The notes under the pieces are model-generated. The model had not been told where the DNA came from. It saw nothing but the letters and a program-made list of their open reading frames with translations, and searched no databases. Shown one piece after another: positions 1-10,790 of a stretch of DNA of 64,000 nt. The stretch comes from Zygaena filipendulae. Its lineage: Eukaryota; Arthropoda; Insecta; Lepidoptera; Zygaenidae. Every line of letters begins with the position of its first letter. Positions within the stretch are counted from its first letter, which is position 1. The DNA is taken from assembly GCA_907165275.2 (NCBI GenBank), contig OU015659.1, forward strand, positions 1,592,501-1,656,500, in the 5' to 3' direction. The translations under genes and the position numbers were made by a program.

Positions 1-260
1 TATTAGTTTATTACGTTTTATTTCACCCAGATTTACGTGTCCGTAAAAATGACATTTCAAAACGTAGTCGCAAAATGTTTTTAACACGGTTAACCATATT
101 GTTCTTCCCTAGAGAATATAGTAGGTACCTACAAACATACATACATACCTATGATCACTACGCAGCGCGTTGTGCAAAGCCGCAGAAAATTATATCATTT
201 CTCTGCGTTATTTTATTTGTTGCGTGGAATCACTGTTAAAATATAGGTAAGTATATTTTT
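1..260. other. No feature recognised
   Basis: AT-rich with CATACATACATAC; neither a frame nor a repeat end is visible. Confidence 0.4.
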
Positions 261-308
261 TATGTTTTACCCAGACAATTCAATAGGTATAAGGACAAAT
301 GTCGTTTC

Positions 309-368
309 AAGAATTTGCTTTGAAATATGTATTTCAAAGCAAATTCTTTGTGACAAACATTGTCACAA
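309..368. repeat. Two adjacent perfect hairpins
   Basis: AAGAATTTGCTTTGAAAT pairs with its complement across ATGT (309-348). Directly after it TTGTGACA pairs with TGTCACAA across AACAT (348-368). Confidence 0.6.
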
Positions 369-374
369 ATTGTT

Positions 375-590
375 AATGAACAAACACAAGTATCAACACT
401 GCCTTGAAGCAAAAAATACTATGGATCTATGCAATAACTTCCTTACCAACTTTGGAATACCTAACCGAATCCCTCTGACCGCGTCTTACGTTAGCAAGGT
501 TAAGGTTGGCGCAAAATGCTTTCATAGATTTCAGCGATTAGTATGAAAGTGCCGACTCTTAAAACGCATTGATTAAATTATTTGCTCAGT
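375..590 (+). repeat. Dispersed repeat R1
   Basis: TTACCAACTTTGGAATAC to AGTGCCGACTCTTAAAAC recurs at 42865-43005 and, in part, at 1265-1335. Function and class unknown. Confidence 0.55.
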
Positions 591-670
591 GCTCAAGTAG
601 TGAAACTACGATCAAGTGGTTACCTTCTCTGTGACAACGATATTATAGCTGTTCAAAAAAACTTTCGGAT

Positions 671-1018
671 TTGTCTGCCTGCGTCCGTGACGCCTCCGCA
701 GGGCTCCAGCGGAAGACCAGCGCCGGGTGGTCCTTACAACCACCCGACTTTATGCTGAGCTGGCCGCCTTTTTGTCACAACACGGTGTCTTATCACAATA
801 TTCAAATAAGTGTCTCCGCTATTCTAAGTAGGTGTCCGTTTCTCAGTCGTCGGATGGAGTCCGCCCACAGATCTTCGGCTGGCGGCGTCTGTCCGTCGGT
901 TGAGAAGCGTACCCACAATACCAGTTATATATATATGTCTAGTTGTTGTATACGTATGCTGTAAATCTTTGTGTTGTGTCAAATAAAGTTTTTTCAATTC
1001 AATTCAATTCAATTCAAT
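671..1018 (+). mobile_element. LINE 3' end, (CAATT)n tail
   Basis: GC-rich segment with GGGCTCCAGCGGAAGACCAG, then GTTGTGTCAAATAAAG and a CAATT repeat. The related 3' ends at 7513 and 7705 confirm a family. No reading frame of significance. Confidence 0.55.
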
Positions 1019-1264
1019 ACCTACAGATTCTTGATCGAATACAAAAGAGCTGTTTACAAACAAAAAAAAACGTTCCAAAAATTACAGATTATTGTATATA
1101 TTATGTAATTATCGAGAGATTTAAATTTTGTAGTTCTTTTTTTGAGAATGTTTTTCGTCGCTGATAATTTTGTGGTTAGCATGTACCTAAGTGAAGGCCT
1201 TCTCCATTTTACTCCACACATCGCCATCTTCGGCTTTTGTAGGCCAGTCCAGGCCAGTATAGTT

Positions 1265-1345
1265 TTCACAAAATGCTTTCATAGATCGGATCAGCGATTA
1301 GTATGGAAGTGCCTACTCTTAGAACGTAGTGATTATTTGCTCAGT
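1265..1345 (+). repeat. R1 repeat, right part
   Basis: CACAAAATGCTTTCATAGAT to GTAGTGATTATTTGCTCAGT. The R1 left half is replaced by CTTCGGCTTTTGTAGGCCAG. Confidence 0.5.
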
Positions 1346-1425
1346 GGGCCAGTCTTTGCCGGCGGTCTTGTTTATTTTGACTTTTATCTAATTTTATTGC
1401 ATGTTTTTTGTTATATTATGGAAAA

Positions 1426-1640
1426 ATAATAACAATAACAATAACAATAACGATAACGATAACGATAACGATAACGATAACGACAACGATAACGATAACG
1501 ATAACGATAACGATAGCAATAGAGATAGCGATAACGATAACGATAACGATAACGATAACGATAACGATAACGATAACTATAACCATAACGATAGCGATAA
1601 CGATAACAATAACGATGACAATAACAATAATAATAATATA
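1426..1640. repeat. Hexanucleotide microsatellite (ATAACG)n
   Basis: Roughly 35 units, grading from ATAACA at both edges to pure ATAACG in the middle. The long frames across it on both strands (Asn-Asp or Ile-Thr) are repeat artefacts. Confidence 0.85.
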
Positions 1641-1796
1641 CCTAAGTAGGTGTGTAGTTATGTATATCAATGCGAACAAAGCAAAGTTTTGTGGTGCTTA
1701 CAAAGGTTAGTCTTGTAACGCCACTGCGTGCCACGTGTTCGTTAAAGTTACGATGCGATAACGCTGCATTTACTCTGTTTTGACTTTAGAGGAATA

Positions 1797-1978
1797 CTAG
1801 CTGTTTCCCGCGGTTTCACCCGCGTTAATGTCGGAGTTCCCGCGGGAATTCCAGGATAAAAAGTAGCCTAAGTTACTCCTCATAATGAGCTATCTGCGAG
1901 TGAAAGTCCTGTCAAAATAGCTCCCGCCGTTCCAGGGATTAGCAGAAACAAACAGATAGACAAACAGACAGAAAAATT
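1797..1978 (-). mobile_element. HEL copy, 5' end degraded
   Basis: CTAG, hairpin and the GGAATTCC-centred block are clear; the TC end cannot be placed after the GACAGACAG run. Confidence 0.75.
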
Positions 1979-2608
1979 TAAAAAGTTGCTTTTTATGTGA
2001 GTATCGTATAAATACTTTTATATGCATTTAGTGACAAACTGTTAATTTGAAATGAAAACTGACACTTTATTTACAGATTATATCGTAATTATTTTTGTCA
2101 CAATCCTACAGAGACTTGATACCCTCTCGATTTTTTCTCTCGGCTCATTTATATTTGTTTCTGCAATGATATTATTATTGGTTTGATGGATAATGACCCA
2201 CGCTACATTTAATTCAGTGTGGTAGGATGGAAAAAACAGTGGTGCGGCAAATTGAGCATCGTCCCCAAGCGGCGGGAGCCACCGGTGCATGGAGGAATGG
2301 TGTGCGAGGGCACGGAGCGTGGGTTGCAGGTAGAGAGCACTTTTAGGAATTTGAAAAAAAAAAAAAAAACTAATTTCTGGCAGCATATCGTACTGTCAGC
2401 TTTAACATACTGGCGAAGCACTGGATTACAACTGGAATGCGAACCAATAAGCAACCAATAACCAATAATAAACGTTCCAAAAACCGTTGACGCCGTGACG
2501 GAAAATTTCTGTCACGCTATTTCGACTAGCGCCCATCTCGAAAACATGTGTCTTATTGCTGACAATCCAACGGACTTTAATTGAATGAATTAATGGAGAT
2601 ATTTGATA

Positions 2609-2819
2609 CTAGTTGTGCCCCGCGGTTTCAGCCGCGTTAATTTCAGAGTTCCCGCGGGAATTCCGGGATAAAAAGTGCCCTATGTGTTAATCTGATGTAT
2701 AAGCTATATTATTGTGTAGTTTCATTTAAATCCATCCAGTAGTTTTTGCGTGAAATAGTAACAAACATCCATCCATCCATACATTCTTACAAACTTTCGC
2801 GTTTATAATATTATTAGGA
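2609..2819 (-). mobile_element. Helitron-like element (family HEL), intact-ended copy
   Basis: This is the reference copy for a family seen about 40 times here. Read on the minus strand it starts TCCTAATAATATTATAAA and ends with a GC-rich hairpin (CCGCGG stems around GTGAAA-type sequence) followed by CTAG. It is flanked by A on one side and T on the other with no target duplication. TC start, 3' hairpin, CTAG end and A/T insertion are the hallmarks of Helitrons. The family resembles Lep1-like non-autonomous elements of Lepidoptera. There is no coding capacity. Confidence 0.82.
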
Positions 2820-3404
2820 TTCCAGTCAAACACTGGTTTGGATCTCAGGACAGGATCGCTACTGGGAATGGTGAAGGAGTGTTTAAAAAAACCTTTTCAT
2901 CTGGGTAACAGCGTAACAACCGATTACCCCATTTTAATGCGACATGCGGGCGAGATATGTACATTGTACACGTGGTAACATCATAAATAAATCACACATA
3001 GAGAGGCTTTGAGGCGACTGTTTCCACCCAGTTTGCTATAGTTGAAAATCTTTTGATATTTCGTGTACTCACGTGTAATATTATCTAGTATTTAAAGACC
3101 AACACAAAAAGGTTTCTTGTCTAACCCCTAAGGAGATAGAAAGTTTTTATAATAGTAGTGTTTACCGGATATTCGGCGAGCTACAAGGCTAGAGCGCCGG
3201 ATATCCGGCTACCGGATATTCGCGTTATCGCGTTGCGATCAGTTTGATTTGAAATTTTGAATATAGGCGCGGTGACCGAGATCGGAAATATTCGGGCACG
3301 TTCGGGTGTCGCACGTGAGCGGAGATCGGGACTACTCGGGGGCGTTCGAGTGTTACCTATCACGCGTGTCAGTTTGTGTAATCTCAGTTCGTTTGTTTAT
3401 TCCA

Positions 3405-3790
3405 TTGTATTTTTATTTTATTTTTATTTTTACTTATTAATTCAGACACAAAACAAGTTACAGTCACTTAGATAATTAATTATAAAGTAAATTTGTAGGG
3501 CTCTAGGCAGCAACTCAAAACTTATGCCCACAGCTGGGTTATGATGTGTACAATCACACAATAAACTTAAATTAGGAATTGAAATAATAACAAATAATTA
3601 ATTAAACTAAAAAATATTAATAACTAAATTGTGGTCACTAGAATTCCCAATCTCAGCTAGAGCATAGTTACCGGTAGAAAATTAAAAAGAAAAGAATAAA
3701 AGAAGAAAAGATAGAAGTATCTTCACTTCTCGTCGTGGTTTTATGCTGTTGTGGTATGATTTGCCTTGTGTAAAATAATTAGAATTTTTT
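3405..3790 (-). mobile_element. LINE 3' end inside another repeat
   Basis: The T-rich stretch at 3405-3437 would be an A-rich tail on the minus strand, followed by a UTR-like segment (TTATGCCCACAGCTGGGTTA). It separates two halves rich in CCGGATATCCGG (3160-3230 and 3800-3860). Confidence 0.4.
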
Positions 3791-3879
3791 GAATTTTATA
3801 CTATCCGGTATCCGGTCGGATAGTGAAAACAAGGCCGGCTGGATACCGGATATTAGTTTCATCTCTAGTACAAACAATT

Positions 3880-4660
3880 TCCCCGATTCTCCAATAATAT
3901 TCCTCATGAAAGCTTTGTGTGTTCGCTGAGTAACATCGACAAGTGTTGGAACGTGATGTTTCTATAAATCGTGCCAAACATCAAAGCACACTTATAGACA
4001 AGCTCTCAACAGGCGTGCACGGTGTACGTAGTGTAGCGTCTTTATGAAAATTTCATTCACGTCTCGCAAAGTACTTTCGCGACGCTATCTAGAGAGCTTT
4101 TTGACGCTGCGAACTACTCTACTACAGAGTTCATCTCACTTTTTAAAGTGTCTCTTGTTACAGTGTGGAAAAGGAGCCATAGACATTGACATATACTTTA
4201 TTTGGCATCAACATCAAAATACCTTAAATAGAAATACAAAAAAATACAAATAGGTAAGTACGTAAAATGCAGAGATCTTCAGTAGGAGTAAATTGTTAAG
4301 TATTTGTTGCGATGCCAAACTGGACACCGACTCAGCATATGCTGTCGCATAGAATGCGGCAGCGCTGATTTTCAACGGAGCCCATAATGCGATGCGCTCG
4401 CGCGATACCCGGCCGCCCGTCTCTCCGCCAAATCAAACAAATAGAATACATAATTAGTAAATATAATATACCATAATATCATGACTCATCAATAATAAAT
4501 AGCATAATACATAAACACATACATAAACATTTCGATATTTAAGTAAAATTAACTACTTATAGGTACTTAACACATATCTACAGCAAAATAAACACTTACT
4601 ACTTAACATATTGTAATCTACCAAACTATCTTACTATCTTTAATTGAACAATTCTTTTAT
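3880..4660. other. No gene recognised
   Basis: Mostly AT-rich. A GC-richer patch at 4320-4430 (GATGCGCTCGCGCGATACCC) has no frame. 4680-4770 matches a segment at 57140-57230. Confidence 0.35.
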
Positions 4661-4920
4661 ACCTATATAATCTAAATCTAGAAAACGGCTCCAACGATTT
4701 TAATGAAATTGAAAGTGCAGGGGGTTTCGGGGGCGATTTCGATCTAGCTAGGTTTCATTTTTAGAAAACGTCGTTTTATCAGTGTTTTCAGGCAATGAAG
4801 AATGAGTACTGCATTACTGACACAGCAACACTCAAGCTACTTAACAATAGATGGCGTTGTTAAACTGTGATGATAAAAGTATATACCTACTTACGTAAAA
4901 ACTAAAATTTACAAAAAAAA

Positions 4921-5087
4921 AATCCGAGTAAAGCTTCCGCGTGAATCCCGGGATAAAAAGTACCCTATGTCCTTCTTCTCTGTACCCCTGACAACGTGCA
5001 TGCCAATTTCATCCAAATCCGTCCAGCCGTTTTTGCGTGATTGAGCATCCAAACATCCACACTTTCACATTTATAATATTAGTAGGA
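4921..5087 (-). mobile_element. HEL copy lacking its hairpin end
   Basis: The TC end (TCCTACTAATATTATAAATG on the minus strand) and body are present, but the CTAG hairpin end is missing on the left. Confidence 0.75.
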
Positions 5088-5256
5088 TAGTAGGATCGTC
5101 TCATTTATGATTTCGTCTGGATCTAGTTTTACACGGACTTTTTGGCACTTGTTGCCTTTAAGAAATGCTTTATGGATTGATCTACCAATCCAGTTTTTGA
5201 AAAAATTGATGCTTCCCAGTGGGTTAGGTGAATCATACATAGTCTTATTAGTATAA
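5079..5256 (-). other. Unassigned open frame between two Helitrons
   Basis: The minus strand reads MYDSPNPLGSINFFKNWIG, then about 34 more residues to a stop that falls inside the neighbouring HEL terminus. The composition looks protein-like, and the frame runs up to the insertion point of the second Helitron family. I do not recognise it. It could be a scrap of a host exon or of another transposon. Confidence 0.25.
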
Positions 5257-5640
5257 CTAGATTCGCCCTGTGCGCGAGCTGCGAGCAGCTCGCGTTTCCG
5301 AGCCAGGGCCGAAACAATTTCCCCATACAAACAACTAATGTTCGGCGGCCATCTTGAAAAATGACGCAATCGAAAAACTGATTCGATATTCGGCATCAGC
5401 GACTCCAAAAACCCCCGGATGCCGAACCTCACCCGGATCGGATCAACTTTTTTTTCGGCCGCCATTTTGAATCCGACATTTTGGATTTTTACCACGCCAG
5501 GCGGTTGCCTCCCATTGACCTCTATGACATTTGTTTGAGCACCCCCCATCAGACTCCTATAGTTTCGGAGATAATCAAGTTTGAATTTTGTTCGGCGGCC
5601 ATGTTTTTTTCCGCCATTTTGAAAAAAAAGTTACACTATT
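5257..5640 (-). mobile_element. Second Helitron-like family, 3' end with perfect hairpin
   Basis: On the minus strand a 10-bp perfect stem with a 2-nt loop (5273-5294) is followed by CACAGGGCGAATCTAG and then T, a canonical Helitron 3' end unrelated in sequence to HEL. The body contains repeated GGCGGCC/ATTTTG blocks (5340-5620). The 5' end is not defined, so the right boundary is approximate. Confidence 0.6.
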
Positions 5641-5743
5641 GAAATTTGCTTCGTTATTAATTCGTATATAATCATTACTGCACCATGACACAATATCTAT
5701 TACAAAAAAAACCTCAATTTTAAAATATAGACTGCAAATTATA

Positions 5744-6076
5744 ATAGGGATGTGGACTACTTTTGAAAATCAAAATTCTAATTAGTCCGTCAGTTAGAAA
5801 ATAAAAAAACAATAGACTCGTATTTTTTGCTTTTTTAAATAAATTAAAATATACAGAGATAAAGCGCATTAAAGTTTAGGGTGAGGGGCTCGTGACGTCA
5901 CTAACCCTAAAACCGCCATACAAACTGTCAGAATAGTGACGTCACGTCATGCGAAATTTCAACTCAATATATCGCCGTTATTTTTTGATTACGTAAAAAA
6001 AGAAAAAATACGTGTCCAATATTTTTTAATAATCTACAAGACGGACTAAAAAATAAAAATTAATCAACATGCCCAT
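5744..6076 (+). mobile_element. M1 MITE, complete copy
   Basis: Flanked by TA on both sides. Both TGACGTCA sites are present, the second as GTGACGTCACGTCATG. Confidence 0.78.
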
Positions 6077-6077
6077 T

Positions 6078-6825
6078 ATGTCAGAAGGACTGAAATCAAA
6101 TTCGAATTTTGAAACAGTTTAACGGAGCTTATTGTGTTATGAGATGAAGAAATTATTTTCTAAATTTGAATTCCGTTTCGGTATCTACTAAATGAGTAGG
6201 TATATAAATACTATACCTACGTATTTTGCAAGAAGTTGAGATTTAAATTACCGCCAAATTATTGAAATTTTTAATAAAAAAAAACATAACAAGATTTTTT
6301 TTGCAGCTTTATTTTAAAAGCATGTCGCTTTATTGGAATAATAAGGAATGATCGTCAAATTTTTTATTTCTCCATTTTTTAATGAGAGAAACGCCTATAT
6401 GGCAAAGTTAATACAAGTATTTTATTCGTTTGAGCTTTCCAGAGAATAATAGGCTGTAATTATGTTTATTGTTGTACATACAATATACACAGAATGTAAT
6501 GTTTTGTTCGTGCCGCGAACATTAATTAAAGATGAGGAAATTATGAAGATTTACGTTCAAAAAATGTTAATGAAAAAGATATTACGTGTTCCGTGGCGTT
6601 TTGTTTTTATTTTGCTATATTATTATTTTTTAAACCATTTTTAAGTGCTTTCACGTTATACTTCGTTATACTAATGGCGTTTTGTAAGCGTTATGATGTT
6701 TGAAAAGCAAATATTTGCATGGGAGTAGGTAAAGGAGGCTTTTGTGTTCTGTTTATGTAAGGATTTTGGTTGCGTTTCTTTATAATCTTTCTGATAGAAA
6801 CAGTTCCTATGGAAAACTACACTAA
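6078..6825. other. No feature recognised
   Basis: Unbroken AT-rich sequence between an M1 copy and a HEL copy; the 60-codon frame at 6462 has no coding signature. Confidence 0.4.
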
Positions 6826-7067
6826 TCCTTACTATTTTAAATGCAAAAGTGAGTTTGTTTTTTGTTTGTTTATTTGTTTGTTTGTTACGCTTTCACGCCT
6901 CAACGACTCAACCGATCATCAGGAAGTTATGCGTACACGTTGCCATTGATTCAGAGAAGAACATAAGGTACTATTTATCTCGCAATTTTGATTTTCAAAA
7001 GTCGTCAACATCCCTATTCCCGCCGGAACTCCGAATTAACGCGGGTGAAACCGCGGGGAACGGCTAG
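6826..7067 (+). mobile_element. HEL copy with an embedded MITE scrap
   Basis: TCCTTACTATTTTAAATG start, CTAG end and A/T flanks are intact. A 34-bp piece of the M1 MITE terminus lies at 6984-7017 inside it. Confidence 0.78.
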
Positions 7068-7512
7068 TAATGCATAGTTGTAAGAGGATTGAATGCATTG
7101 GGATTTAATAATATTTTTATCCGTATAACACATTCTCTACAGTTTCGTAATCCTGAAAACAGAACTTATTGTTAATAATGTTTACGCTTAATTAAAGCTT
7201 ACCGCGCAGTTATAACAGTAACTTATAATATAATAAATACTATAGAGACCGCCGTCTGCGATGTAAAACGGCAGACTGATGGTCCAAATGCAAAACTGAT
7301 TGGATTTAACTTGTATAATTTATATTATAATTTAAATCACCAGCTAAAGTTTGTCTGGTTAATCGCGTGATTGCCTCCATCTACTGGGACCTTCTGTTTA
7401 GTCCAATGCGGGATTTATTCGGGAGTTATGTATGATTTTAAGTATAGGCATAGATATTATACATTCATTCACTATATTATGTTATAGATACATTGAAATT
7501 AAAATTGAAATT

Positions 7513-7704
7513 GAAAGAACTTTATTTGACACAACACATGGATAGTTACAACATACATATTATATTAAAAAAAAAGCATGAATGAGGGACTGCTTCCCAA
7601 CCGCCAAAAGATCATAACTGTACCGGGAGATCGCCAGCGCACCAACATACATATTCATTGAAATATCAAAAGTATCGTAAGTACTTTTATAAAGTGTATG
7701 ACTT
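7513..7704 (-). mobile_element. LINE 3' end, same family as 671-1018
   Basis: The minus strand ends TGTGTTGTGTCAAATAAAG with a TTTCAATTT-type tail. Confidence 0.5.
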
Positions 7705-7915
7705 TTGATAGTTCCGATAATTTCGCAGGCGGAACGCTGGGGCTCCACTGAAAACCAGCGCTGTGGCTACTACGGTCGCAGCACATGCTGAGTGGAGTCC
7801 CTTTTAGCAAGGCACTGCACCATATACTTTTTCTACCTTTATATTGTAAAGTGTTTGTTGCGTGGTGTATGTGTTTGTTCTTGCTGAATAAAGTTTATCT
7901 TATCTTATCATTCAA
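7705..7915 (+). mobile_element. LINE 3' end facing the previous one
   Basis: GGGGCTCCACTGAAAACCAG resembles the 671-1018 copy. It ends GCTGAATAAAGTTTATC with a CTTAT repeat. Confidence 0.5.
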
Positions 7916-7999
7916 ATATAGGTCCAGATGGATCCCCTTTAAAAATAATCTACTAGTCACTGGGGACTTTATTTGGATTTTGTCCGCACTGATCCACAT

Positions 8000-8240
8000 T
8001 CTGTTTATCAACACACGCGGGTGAAACCGCGGGGCACAGATATAGTATTCATTAAAATATGTAATCTATACATATGAAATGCTTTGTCCTGAATGACTGA
8101 TGGACCAACGCACAGCCCAAAACGCTGATCGTAGACACCTGAAACTTGGAGGATGTGTTCTTTGTACAATTTAGACATTCGATAAGAAAGGATTTTTGGA
8201 AATTCCACCCTTAGGGGTGGAATGAAAAGGGGTTGCAAAG
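8000..8240 (+). mobile_element. HEL hairpin end plus the same extra block
   Basis: ACGCGGGTGAAACCGCGGGG at about 8010-8035 is followed by a block (GATCGTAGACACCTGAAAC, CCACCCTTAGGGGTGGAA) that recurs in inverted order at 56040-56200. Confidence 0.5.
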
Positions 8241-8369
8241 TTTGTATGGAACAATTCCGCTACTTAACTTCTAAATAAGTAAAAGTATATAATTTTACTT
8301 AGAATAAATTTACTTATCATTTTTTTTAGAGCATGCAAGAGATATCATAATATTATGTTTACACATTTT

Positions 8370-8455
8370 AGATTAGTTACTGTTTATGTTTGTTTCTTTT
8401 TCTTGTGTGTTGTGCTGAAATAAAGGTATTTTCTTCTTCTTCTTCTTCTTCTACT
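8370..8455 (+). mobile_element. LINE 3' end with (TTC)n tail
   Basis: GTGTGTTGTGCTGAAATAAAG followed by eight or so TTC units. Confidence 0.45.
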
Positions 8456-8949
8456 TACTAAAGTCACAATGTTTGTTTTTGAGTTTATTTTGATTCGCGC
8501 GCGCAAGCAGCCGTCCTCTTTTTCTGACACTGCACTGAGACTTGGTATGCTTATACGCCATCTCCGCCCGACATGGCCCCTTAAGTTTTCATTTGAACTT
8601 CAACTCTTTCAAAGGTTCGTGTTTGAGGCAAACGGCAAAGTCTGATCCTTTAACTTGTTCCACAGACCAAGTATACGTATATAGATGATTCAACACCCCT
8701 TGGCGCCCCAGCGGATGGTTGTGAGTTATTTCATTAAAATTGTGAAGCGAACAGGTCGGACACAGAGGACCGTACTCTATTATGGTGTTCTATGAAACGG
8801 ATATCATAATAAAGACAAGAATTCCACGCTCATTCGCCATTTAATATTGCACCTTTTCGTTCTACTGTACCGCCTTTTATATGCGCTTTTTTTGTAATGA
8901 AAGATTAATTAATTATTATTGAAGAGTTATTAATTTTTTACTTGCTTTA

Positions 8950-9100
8950 GGGGCCGTATTTTCGACTCGTTCGAATTACTACCGCACACGGAATCGTGAT
9001 TCACATGCGAACGCTCATACTTACATTTTTTAAGCATTCATATGCGAATCTTGCAATTCCGTGTGCGAAAAGTTATTCGAACGATTCGAAAATACGCCCC
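8950..9100. mobile_element. Small foldback MITE M7
   Basis: 151 bp with arms of about 60 bp: GGGGCCGTATTTTCGACTCG, then CGCACACGGAATCGTG, mirrored by CGATTCGAAAATACGCCCC. A related scrap lies at 9277-9305. Confidence 0.62.
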
Positions 9101-9101
9101 C

Positions 9102-9220
9102 TGGGATAAAAAACTCTATATCTGTTCTGTAACCGTGTAGGTACTTATGCAAAATTTTATCATGATCGGTTGACTAGTTAAGGCGTGAAAAGCTAACAGA
9201 CAGACACACTACTAACTGTA
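9102..9220 (-). mobile_element. HEL fragment
   Basis: The body (GGGATAAAA, then CATGATCGGTTGACTAG, then GACAGACAGACAC) lies directly against the foldback element ending at 9100. Neither terminus survives. Confidence 0.6.
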
Positions 9221-9597
9221 TTATACTAACTGTATACCTACCTTTATTTTGTAAATACTAAAGAAAGAAGAAAATAATTCGAGCGATTCAAAAATACCGC
9301 TCCAGATCATTATGGCTCGAAACGTCATTATATTTTAATGTACACATAAAAACTGTTACTGCGAAACTTTACTGTCTATAAAAGCTGCGTGATATTACTT
9401 AAAAAAAATAAACATAATAATATTTTTAACAACTTTTTAACAACACAAGAATAAATGATGCCCGCCGCCGTCATCTGGCATACAATGGAATACACCTTCG
9501 GTTATATCAAGTATCAAGCATTTCTCTTTTTGCTTTCTTAGCTTGAATAGTTAAGCCGTAAAAGCGTAACAAACGAACGAACTCACATTCGCACCTA

Positions 9598-9911
9598 TCC
9601 TACTAATATTATAAATGTGAAAGTGTGGATGTTTGGATGCTTGGATGTTTGTTACTCAATTACGCAAAAACGACTGAATGGATTTGGATGAAATTTGGCA
9701 TGCATGTAGCCTTTGACATTGAAAAAAACATAGGTTACCTTTTATCCCGGAATTCCCGCGGGATCTCCGAAATTAACGCGGGTGAAATAGAATTAATTAT
9801 TGCATACTACACGTTGTCAGAGGTACAGAAATGGACATAGGGTACTTTTTATCCCGGAATTCCCGCGGGAACTCCGAAATCACCGCGGGTGAAACCGCGG
9901 GGCACAGCTAG
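9598..9911 (+). mobile_element. HEL copy with internally duplicated 3' half
   Basis: Start TCCTACTAATATTAT and end CTAG with A/T flanks are intact. The GGAATTCCCGCGGGA block and the start of the hairpin occur twice (about 9736-9787 and 9851-9911), so two copies were joined or a 3' end was duplicated. Confidence 0.78.
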
Positions 9912-9966
9912 TTGTACAATAAAAGAATAGAATCCGCGTGTCTGTTCACACTAATCTCCGGAAATA

Positions 9967-10044
9967 GTAAAAAAAAATACGTATCCAATATTTTTTATTA
10001 ATCTACAACACGGACTAAACATAAAATTTAGTCATGATGCCCAT
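9967..10044 (+). mobile_element. M1 MITE, right-end fragment
   Basis: AATACGTATCCAATATTTTT to TAGTCATGATGCCCAT followed by TA. Confidence 0.6.
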
Positions 10045-10218
10045 TACAAAAAAAAATTTTAGAGAACTCCTTAAATTTTATAATTGTGCCATAACGATTC
10101 TAGCGCAAAGTGCTTGTCACAGGTGGAATGGATATTTTAGCAAGAGCGAGCATTCGAAGGTAATGTTTCTGAACGTTAGATATTGTCACCAGTTACTTGG
10201 AGATGGCTAAGTTTAAAT

Positions 10219-10563
10219 CAGAGGTTCCCATACTTTTTGTTCTCATAGACCACTTTAAACATTTTGCTGGATCTGGTGGACCCCCTGCAGCTATTACATT
10301 TACTAACTTACTTCCGAAACCCGAAAAAAGTATATGTCTATGGCAATCTGTGTTGTGGCTATTTTTCAATCAACTATGAGTTAAAAGTTTTCCCTTTGAT
10401 TATGCTGTGAGTGGATATCATTTAAGCTAAGTTTCAAGGCCAGTCTAAAAAGCGTCTTCATCCAACAGTTGTGGACCCCCATTTTTTTTCCACGCAAGCG
10501 TAGACCCCTGTCGGGCTCCCGTGGACCCCTGGGGGTCCACCTGGACCACTTTGGGAATCAATG
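10219..10563. mobile_element. hAT-type MITE with 8-bp target duplication
   Basis: Starts CAGAGGTTCCCATACTTTTT, and the right end CCACTTTGGGAATCAATG is its decayed complement. Flanks GTTTAAAT (10211-10218) and GTTAAAAT (10564-10571) differ at one base, consistent with an 8-bp duplication. Confidence 0.72.
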
Positions 10564-10689
10564 GTTAAAATTAAGAAACGTACCTATAATGCTGGGCATT
10601 TTTGCAAATTCCAAGCTTTTTTTAATAACCTGATTGTAGTTAGGTATCTAATAAAAATGAATCCCTATTTCCCTTGGTGACGGCACCGC

Positions 10690-10790
10690 GCATGAACGGC
10701 TGGACCAATTTCTTTAATCTTTTTTTGTTGAGTTTGGAGTTCCTGCGTGAATTCCCAAACTCACGCGTATGAAATCGCGGGGCACAGCTA
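10690..10790 (+). mobile_element. Degenerate HEL-related 3' end
   Basis: GGAGTTCCTGCGTGAATTCC, a decayed hairpin and GGGGCACAGCTAGT are visible; the 5' half is not recognisable. Confidence 0.55.

Noticed and set aside
1401..1710. Three long open frames (Asn-Asp, Ile-Thr, Ile-Val repeats)
   Set aside because: They are translations of the hexanucleotide microsatellite on both strands.
5079..5549. 156-codon minus-strand frame as one gene
   Set aside because: The upstream two thirds run through a repeat with a Helitron 3' hairpin; only the last part outside the element is kept as a weak candidate.
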